A stretch of 27,072 bases of DNA from JABDOU01 sp041609995 (GTDB taxonomy: Bacteria; Actinomycetota; Acidimicrobiia; Spongiisociales; SHLN01), in the NCBI GenBank assembly GCA_041609995.1, contig JBFIPU010000029.1:1-27072 (forward strand), given 5' to 3'. Below the pieces are notes generated by a model, which did no database searches, was not told the origin of the DNA, and saw only the letters and a list, made by a program, of their open reading frames with translations. Positions 22,738 through 27,072 of the stretch are shown here, piece after piece (position 1 is the stretch's first letter; each line of letters begins with the position of its first letter). Position numbers and translations under genes: made by a program.

Positions 22738-23685
22738 ATGTCTGTATCTCTTGATAGAACGTCCGGTGACCCGATTGCGCGGGTCATGGACTCGATGCGT
22801 CTCTCGGGTGCAGTGTTCTCGTTGGCCGAGCTGTCGGCCCCGTGGGGAGTGGCGTCCGGGGAGCACGATACCGGTCTGTTCCACGCCGTGATCTCTGGCT
22901 CCTGCTGGGCGCGACCGGTGGGCGGAGAGCCGGTACCGCTCGGGGAAGGACAGGTCGTCCTCTTTCCCATGGGCCACGAGCACCTCATGCTGGACGACCG
23001 GGACAGTGCCGTGTCACCCACCTGGCAACACGTGTCGCAGCACGACGGGCTGTCCCGCCTACGCATCGAGGGCGGCGGTACTGAGACGGTTCTTCTGTGT
23101 GGCACCGTCCATTTCGAGCGGAGCGAGCTGCATCCGATGCTTACGGCGCTGCCGCCCATGGTGGTCGCCGGGGGCGACGATGACCCGAACCGGGCCTGGG
23201 TCAGGTCGACGGTCAACATGATGCGACAAGAACTGGTTGCGGCTCAATCTGGATCGAGCGGCGTGCTCACCCGGCTGGCCGATGTCATGGTTCTCTATGC
23301 CATCCGCTCACTCATGGCGAGCGGCTCGATCGACATCGGATGGCTGTCCGCCCTGAGGGACCCCGCCGTCGGCGAGGCGCTGGCCCTGATCCACGAACGA
23401 CCGGCGGCGGCATGGACCGTGGCCGACTTGGCGACGGCCGTCGGGCTTTCGAGATCTGCGTTCTATCCCCGTTTCACCCGCGCCCTGGGAGAACCCCCCG
23501 GGTCGTACCTCACCCGGTGGCGGCTACACCTGGCTGCCAATCTGATCGCTGACCACAACCTGACGGTGGCAGCCGCCGCCCGCCAGGTGGGCTATGCCGA
23601 TGACGCGGCTCTCGGCCGTGCCTTTCGCCGCCGGACCGGTCTCACCCCCTCCCAATACCGTTCTCGACACCAGCGTTCGACATGA
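22738..23685 (+). CDS. AraC-family transcriptional regulator with cupin sensor domain
   Basis: The 315-residue regulator has an N-terminal cupin-type ligand domain (AraC_binding/Cupin_6-like, about 20-190, with 'GLFHAVISGSCWARPVGGEPVPLGEGQVVLFPMGHEH') and a C-terminal double HTH (about 215-310). The latter shows 'WTVADLATAVGLSRSAFYPRFTRALGEPPGSYLTRWRL' followed by 'VAAAARQVGYADDAALGRAFRRRTGLTPSQYR', the normal second AraC helix-turn-helix. This cupin type is common in actinobacteria and its ligands are mostly unknown. GAAGGG lies four bases before the ATG. It is divergent from the small membrane gene. Confidence 0.92.
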   Translation: MSVSLDRTSGDPIARVMDSMRLSGAVFSLAELSAPWGVASGEHDTGLFHAVISGSCWARPVGGEPVPLGEGQVVLFPMGHEHLMLDDRDSAVSPTWQHVSQHDGLSRLRIEGGGTETVLLCGTVHFERSELHPMLTALPPMVVAGGDDDPNRAWVRSTVNMMRQELVAAQSGSSGVLTRLADVMVLYAIRSLMASGSIDIGWLSALRDPAVGEALALIHERPAAAWTVADLATAVGLSRSAFYPRFTRALGEPPGSYLTRWRLHLAANLIADHNLTVAAAARQVGYADDAALGRAFRRRTGLTPSQYRSRHQRST

Positions 23686-23867
23686 CCCCCAACTACGATC
23701 GATCGCTCGTCGGTAGTGACCCGCACCACTCCCTGGCGCCTGACACCCGCGTGGCGTCTGCCGAAATCGTCCTCCCGCCCGGGACGGCGCGCGTACGAAG
23801 CCATTCGCCGATCCGGGTGGCGGGACGGTTGGGTCGTGGATAGAAGTTCCGTTGCCGTCTCGTACGT

Positions 23868-23895
23868 TTGATTCTCCCGCACCGCCCTTCACAAT
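23868..23895 (+). promoter_or_regulatory. Possible promoter (TTGATT, 16 bp, CACAAT) of a small RNA
   Basis: TTGATT (23868-23873) and CACAAT (23890-23895) each match four of six consensus bases at 16-base spacing. Transcription would begin near 23902, just before a hairpin-rich stretch without a gene. Confidence 0.3.
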
Positions 23896-23901
23896 GCACA
23901 G

Positions 23902-24043
23902 GGATGGCCCTCCGCTTCGCTCACATGGGTGGTTGGGTGCCCGATCTGCTTATGGCGCTGGGCGCCTGAGGCAACCACAGATGTGGGACCACGGAGGAAG
24001 GTCCCCGCACCGAAAGGCGAGGCTCGTCGGGCCTCGCCTTTCG
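23902..24043 (+). ncRNA. Candidate structured small RNA of about 140 nt
   Basis: The 411 bases between the AraC stop and the amidase ATG hold no credible gene, but 23929-24043 folds well. A long stem pairs GTGGTTG then GGTGCCC with GGGCGCC (one G-U pair), a small bulge, and CAACCAC. A second stem, GGGACC-acggaggaa-GGTCCC, presents a purine loop with GGAGGA. A third stem is a perfect 13-base pair hairpin. No T-loop, codon region or conserved riboswitch core that I know is present. Since the amidase seems to have its own leaderless promoter downstream, this could be an independent RNA rather than a leader. The 5' end is a guess. Confidence 0.35.
24011..24043. terminator. Perfect 13-bp hairpin, probable terminator
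   Basis: CGAAAGGCGAGGC (24011-24023), loop TCGTCGG, GCCTCGCCTTTCG (24031-24043). The A-run on the left and T-run within the right arm give an intrinsic-terminator look on both strands. It would end either the candidate RNA or read-through from the AraC gene. Confidence 0.6.
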
Positions 24044-24084
24044 ACGCTCACCCACAGGGTCTCATGTTGTTGGCTTGTTCGTCG

Positions 24085-24090
24085 TAATCT
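24085..24090 (+). promoter_or_regulatory. -10-like box (TAATCT) for the amidase gene, leaderless spacing
   Basis: TAATCT is followed by six bases (ccctgg) and the ATG at 24097. No Shine-Dalgarno sequence or clear -35 is present. Confidence 0.5.
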
Positions 24091-24096
24091 CCCTGG

Positions 24097-25104
24097 ATGA
24101 TCCGGCGGATTCTGCTCACACTGATGGCTCTGTTGGTGGCGGGCTGTGCCCGCTCCGCTGCGACCGAGGCTCCATCGCCCATCACCAGCAACACTCCCGA
24201 CTCCACCACCACCTCACTCCCGGCCTCGAGCACGACCACGATCGGGAGCGTGGACTCGAGCCCCTCGCACGGTCCGGCCGAAGCGCCGGAGGAGGCTGTG
24301 GCGGTGGTGACCCCCACCGGGGTCGTGGCGCCGGTCGTCAGAGCCCTGGAGACCGGCTGGATCGTCGAGACCCCCTGCGCCAATCCGGTGATTCTCACCG
24401 ACGGGACCGCGGTCCATTCTGCCCAGGTGCTGATCGACCCGGGGCACGGAGGGGAAGAAACCGGGGCCACCGGCTACAACGGGTTGCGCGAATCGGACCT
24501 CAACCTCGATGTGGCAAAACGTTTGCAACGGTATCTCGAATACCGGGGCGTGACGACCCTCCTCACCCGCACCGCCGACTACCGGATGGCGATCGCGGCC
24601 CGCGCCTCTCTGGCGCAATCGGTGGAACCTGCCGTCTTCATCTCCATCCACCACAATGGCGGTCCCACCACCCCATGGGAAGAGCCCGGAACGCTCGTCT
24701 TTCACCAACTCGAATCCAACGATTCGCGGCGGCTGGCCGGGCTGATCTACGACGAGATCGTCACCCGGCTCTCGGAGCTCGATATCTCCTTCTCGGCGGG
24801 GAGCCCGCCCGGGGCGGTTGCCATGTTGAACGACGCCGGCGGCGACTACTACGGCGTGCTTCGCCGAACAGACGGGATCACGGCGGTGTTGTCGGAGGCG
24901 ATGTTCCTCTCGAACCGTTCGGAGGCGAGGGCGCTGGAAAACGGCTTCGTTCGCGAGGTCGAGGCGGAAGCGCTCGGCAGCGCGATTCTGAGGTTCCTCG
25001 ACACCAACGACCCCGGCACCGGGTTTCTGGATCCGCGAGTGTTCGAAGGGCCCGGTACCGGCACCGGAGGTGTGGATGGGTGTGAGGACCCCCCGCTGAT
25101 ATGA
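24097..25104 (+). CDS. Lipoprotein N-acetylmuramoyl-L-alanine amidase (Amidase_3)
   Basis: The 335-residue enzyme cleaves the bond between N-acetylmuramic acid and the stem peptide of peptidoglycan outside the cell. It has a lipobox LVAGC with C17, then a Ser/Thr/Pro-rich linker (about 20-75). Zinc ligands of the Amidase_3 domain are visible: H117 in LIDPGHGG, E132 in LRESDLNLDVA, and H185 in FISIHHN. The catalytic glutamate is E267 in LSEAMFLSN. 'NLDVAKRLQRYLEYRGVTTLLTRT' is the usual strand-helix of the fold. All are intact, so it should be active. It is followed at 10 bases by the PPOX gene. It may work in cell separation or wall turnover. Confidence 0.9.
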   Translation: MIRRILLTLMALLVAGCARSAATEAPSPITSNTPDSTTTSLPASSTTTIGSVDSSPSHGPAEAPEEAVAVVTPTGVVAPVVRALETGWIVETPCANPVILTDGTAVHSAQVLIDPGHGGEETGATGYNGLRESDLNLDVAKRLQRYLEYRGVTTLLTRTADYRMAIAARASLAQSVEPAVFISIHHNGGPTTPWEEPGTLVFHQLESNDSRRLAGLIYDEIVTRLSELDISFSAGSPPGAVAMLNDAGGDYYGVLRRTDGITAVLSEAMFLSNRSEARALENGFVREVEAEALGSAILRFLDTNDPGTGFLDPRVFEGPGTGTGGVDGCEDPPLI

Positions 25105-25114
25105 CGGTCTGACC

Positions 25115-25570
25115 ATGGCAACCATTGACGACATCCGCCGCCTGCTGGCAACCGAAACCGGGCTGGTCACGGCCGCCGTGACCCGGGACGACGGAACCCC
25201 GGTGCTCACCGTGGTGAACGCCGGCGTGCTGGACCATCCCATCTCCGGGGTTCCTTCTGTCGGCTTCGTGGCACGCGGGAGATCCCACAAAATGAACTAT
25301 TTGCGCCGGCGGCCTGTCCTCACGATCCTGGTTCGCCGGGGTTGGCAGTGGGTGGCGGCGGAAGGGGACGTCGACCTGATAGGCCCAGACGATCCCCACC
25401 GTGGCTTCGACAGCGGGAAGCTGCCCGGCCTCATCCGGGCGATCTATTCGGCAGCGGGTGGCGAGCACGAGAACTGGGACGAGTTCGATCGCGTCATGTC
25501 GGTCGAACGCCGGTGTGCGGTGCTGCTTTCTCCGAAGAGGATCTACACCAATCCCAATCGTGGTGTCTGA
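25115..25570 (+). CDS. PPOX-family (pyridoxamine phosphate oxidase-like) flavin/F420-binding protein
   Basis: The 151-residue split-barrel protein shows family features: 'DIRRLLATETGLVTAAVTRDDGTPVLTVVNAGVLDHP', then 'VARGRSHKMNYLRRRPVLTILVRRGWQWVAAEGDVDL' where the R-x2-K-x2-N-[LY] motif contacts the cofactor phosphate, and a C-terminal 'CAVLLSPKRIYTNPN'. Actinobacterial members bind FMN or F420 and reduce varied substrates. Together with the Ddn-like gene near 2 kb it suggests a deazaflavin-using cell. It starts 10 bases after the amidase stop and is likely in the same transcript. Confidence 0.85.
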   Translation: MATIDDIRRLLATETGLVTAAVTRDDGTPVLTVVNAGVLDHPISGVPSVGFVARGRSHKMNYLRRRPVLTILVRRGWQWVAAEGDVDLIGPDDPHRGFDSGKLPGLIRAIYSAAGGEHENWDEFDRVMSVERRCAVLLSPKRIYTNPNRGV

Positions 25571-25626
25571 CAGGGGGAATGCCAGCCGATCGGCTGTCGT
25601 TGCCATCGATACGAGAGAGGATTCAC

Positions 25627-26391
25627 ATGGCCAGTACAGAAGCGCCGGCTCGGGGCCGGGTCAGGGTGGAACCGACGGCAAAAAGGATCCGGGCGATGAT
25701 GAACGGAGAGGTCGTCGTTGATTCGACCGACGTGCTCCTCGTGTGGGAGGTTCCCTACTACCCCCAGTACTACATCCCCCTCGCCGACGTGGCACCGGGC
25801 ACCCTCGTCGAGAGTGGCGAGGTCAGCCGTTCACCGTCACGGGGCGAGGCGCATCACTTCGACGTCCGGGCGGGCAATGCCGTCCGTAGCGGGGGAGCGT
25901 GGCACCACCCGGAATCGCCCATCGACGAGATCCGGAGCCATGTGCGATTCGAATGGGACGCCATGGACGCCTGGTTCGAAGAAAACCAGCAGGTGTACGT
26001 TCATCCTCGAGATCCATACACCCGGGTCGATGTGCTGCCCAGCAGCCGGCACATACGGGTGGAGATCGACGGAGAGACCGTAGCGGACAGCCACAACGCG
26101 GTGCTGCTGTTCGAGACCGGTCTTCCCACCCGGTACTACCTGCCCAAAACCGACGTGCGATTGGATCTGCTGACAACGACCGACCACCAGACGTCGTGCC
26201 CATACAAGGGCACTGCGCGGTATTGGTCGGCGGTGATCAACGGTGCCACCTACGACAACATCGCCTGGGGCTACGACACGCCGCTGCCCGAAAGCCGGGG
26301 GATCGATGGACTCGTCTGTTTCTACAACGAAAGGACGGACATCTACATCAATGGCGAGCTGCAGACACGGCCTAAAACGAAGTTCAGCTGA
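25627..26391 (+). CDS. Tandem DUF427 domain protein
   Basis: The 254-residue protein has two DUF427 domains, one at about 12-110 and the other at about 135-245. The halves match in 'RVRVEPTAKRIRAMMNGEVVVDSTDVLLVWE' and 'RVDVLPSSRHIRVEIDGETVADSHNAVLLFE', and in 'PYYPQYYIPLADV' and 'GLPTRYYLPKTDV'. DUF427 proteins are small beta-rich proteins of unknown role. The second domain has the family core 'TSCPYKGTARYWSAVING', while the first lacks the CPYKG element and has 'SPSRGEAHHFDV' instead. GAGAGG lies six bases before the ATG at 25627, which fixes the start. It shares direction with the PPOX gene, 56 bases away. Confidence 0.85.
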   Translation: MASTEAPARGRVRVEPTAKRIRAMMNGEVVVDSTDVLLVWEVPYYPQYYIPLADVAPGTLVESGEVSRSPSRGEAHHFDVRAGNAVRSGGAWHHPESPIDEIRSHVRFEWDAMDAWFEENQQVYVHPRDPYTRVDVLPSSRHIRVEIDGETVADSHNAVLLFETGLPTRYYLPKTDVRLDLLTTTDHQTSCPYKGTARYWSAVINGATYDNIAWGYDTPLPESRGIDGLVCFYNERTDIYINGELQTRPKTKFS

Positions 26392-26579
26392 GTTGCGCCC
26401 GCTGCTGAGTTCGATCGGAATCGCTCACCGCGTGCCCTGCCACCCGGTGTGGGTGGATCGCGCGGTGGCGGCGGCGCATGACAAAATCGACTTACGCGTA
26501 CGGCGCGCATAAGAATCCCGTCGAGCCCGTGGTTATGGGAGTTTTGACAGAACCCTCAAGTAGAGATCGAGGGAAAGCC

Positions 26580-27072
26580 TCAACCCGTTTCTGAGGAAGA
26601 ATCCCTGCCCAGCTGATCGATGATGGCATCGGCCATTTCGGCGGTGGTGGCGGTGCCCCCGAGATCCCCCGTCAAGCTCTTGCCCTCGACGAGCACGTTC
26701 TCGACGGCGTTGTGGATGGCCTCGGCGGCTTCGGGCTGTTTGATCCAGCGCAGCATGTCGATGGCCGGAATGAGGAGTGGCAGCGGGTTGGCGAGGCCGG
26801 TGCCGACGAGGTGGGCGGCGTCGCCGTGGGTGGATTCGTAGAGACGGGTGTCGTCGCCGATGTGGATACCCATGCTGGAGGAGATGCCTCCCGTGAGGCC
26901 GTTGCACAGGTTCGAGAGGATGGCCCCGTACAGGTTGCCCATCAACATGACGTCGAACTGATATGGGTTGAGGATGAGCTTCATGCAGGCGGCGTCGACG
27001 ATCGTCTCTTCGTACTCGAACTCGGGGTGCTCCTCAGCAACCCGCCTGACCGTTTCCATGAAGAGACCGTCA
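26580..27072 (-). CDS. Isocitrate/isopropylmalate dehydrogenase-family protein, C-terminal part (runs off the right edge)
   Basis: The last 163 residues of a beta-decarboxylating dehydrogenase are visible, entering from the right edge as DGLFMETVRRVAEEHP. Family landmarks are 'EETIVDAACMKLILNPYQFDV', MGNLYGAILSNLCNGLTGG, 'ESTHGDAAHLVGTGLANP' and LLIPAIDMLRW. In active enzymes the middle motif is normally NLYGDILSDL, whose two aspartates hold the divalent metal; here they are alanine (codon 26922-26924) and asparagine (codon 26910-26912). The later HG.APDIAG motif is also altered to HGDAAHLVG. The protein may be a regulatory or altered-function paralogue, as with the beta/gamma subunits of eukaryotic NAD-IDH. 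Its N-terminal substrate residues are outside the window, so the substrate is unknown. Confidence 0.88.
   Translation of the reverse strand, partial: DGLFMETVRRVAEEHPEFEYEETIVDAACMKLILNPYQFDVMLMGNLYGAILSNLCNGLTGGISSSMGIHIGDDTRLYESTHGDAAHLVGTGLANPLPLLIPAIDMLRWIKQPEAAEAIHNAVENVLVEGKSLTGDLGGTATTAEMADAIIDQLGRDSSSETG

Noticed and set aside
23929..24043. Known riboswitch (c-di-AMP, cobalamin, glycine, SAM), tRNA or SRP/RNase P RNA upstream of the amidase
   Set aside because: A c-di-AMP switch was attractive because these precede wall hydrolase genes in actinobacteria, but its conserved core is absent. No T-loop, anticodon arm or other class-specific core could be found.
26392..26579. Terminator or gene in the convergent gap before the dehydrogenase stop
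   Set aside because: Only a weak CCCTC/GAGGG pairing and a loose CTTACGCG-type inverted repeat are present, without a T-run or an open frame worth calling.

Overview
The window is high-GC bacterial chromosome with dense, mostly house-keeping and signalling genes on both strands. Several features point to an actinobacterium, possibly of the Acidimicrobiia type: a SARP/BTAD-type regulator start, a Ddn-like deazaflavin (F420)-type nitroreductase, a PPOX-family flavin/F420 protein, tandem DUF427 domains, frequent GTG starts and many apparently leaderless genes. No rRNA, tRNA, insertion sequence, prophage or CRISPR array was seen.

Layout. 1-2.3 kb: the 5' end of a SARP-family regulator (minus), a secreted/membrane CopC-CopD copper protein (plus) and a convergent Ddn-like oxidoreductase (minus). 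2.6-6.3 kb: a plus-strand run with an ABC exporter, a VOC protein, a stand-alone 2-oxoacid dehydrogenase acyltransferase (E2) catalytic domain and a DUF1801 protein. 6.3-12.9 kb: a minus-strand operon of nicotinamidase (pncA), nicotinate phosphoribosyltransferase (pncB) and a 1544-residue membrane hybrid histidine kinase. The pncA-pncB pair makes NaMN from nicotinamide, and the kinase follows 19 bases later. 13.0-14.4 kb: a decayed SnoaL-like lipoprotein gene, a YbaK-type tRNA-editing protein and a universal stress gene with a one-base frameshift.

14.5-15.9 kb holds the most unusual gene: one polypeptide that joins a [2Fe-2S] ferredoxin, a class III nucleotide cyclase and a Rieske [2Fe-2S] domain. 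15.9-19.2 kb is a three-gene translationally coupled operon: TetR regulator, ABC ATPase and an ABC-2 permease that is an internal tandem duplication. 19.3-22.3 kb (minus) pairs an Asp-box lipoprotein with an orphan protein carrying class II aminoacyl-tRNA-synthetase-like motifs. 22.4-23.7 kb has a small membrane protein divergent from an AraC regulator. 23.9-24.05 kb is a gene-free stretch with three stacked hairpins ending in a 13-bp perfect stem, a candidate small RNA. 24.1-26.4 kb carries a lipoprotein amidase, a PPOX protein and a double DUF427 protein. The right edge holds the C-terminal part of an isocitrate/isopropylmalate dehydrogenase-family protein whose usual metal-ligand aspartates are replaced.

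A recurring regulatory pattern was found across the window: a TANNNT box six or seven bases before the start codon in eight genes. It fits leaderless transcription and helped to fix several starts.
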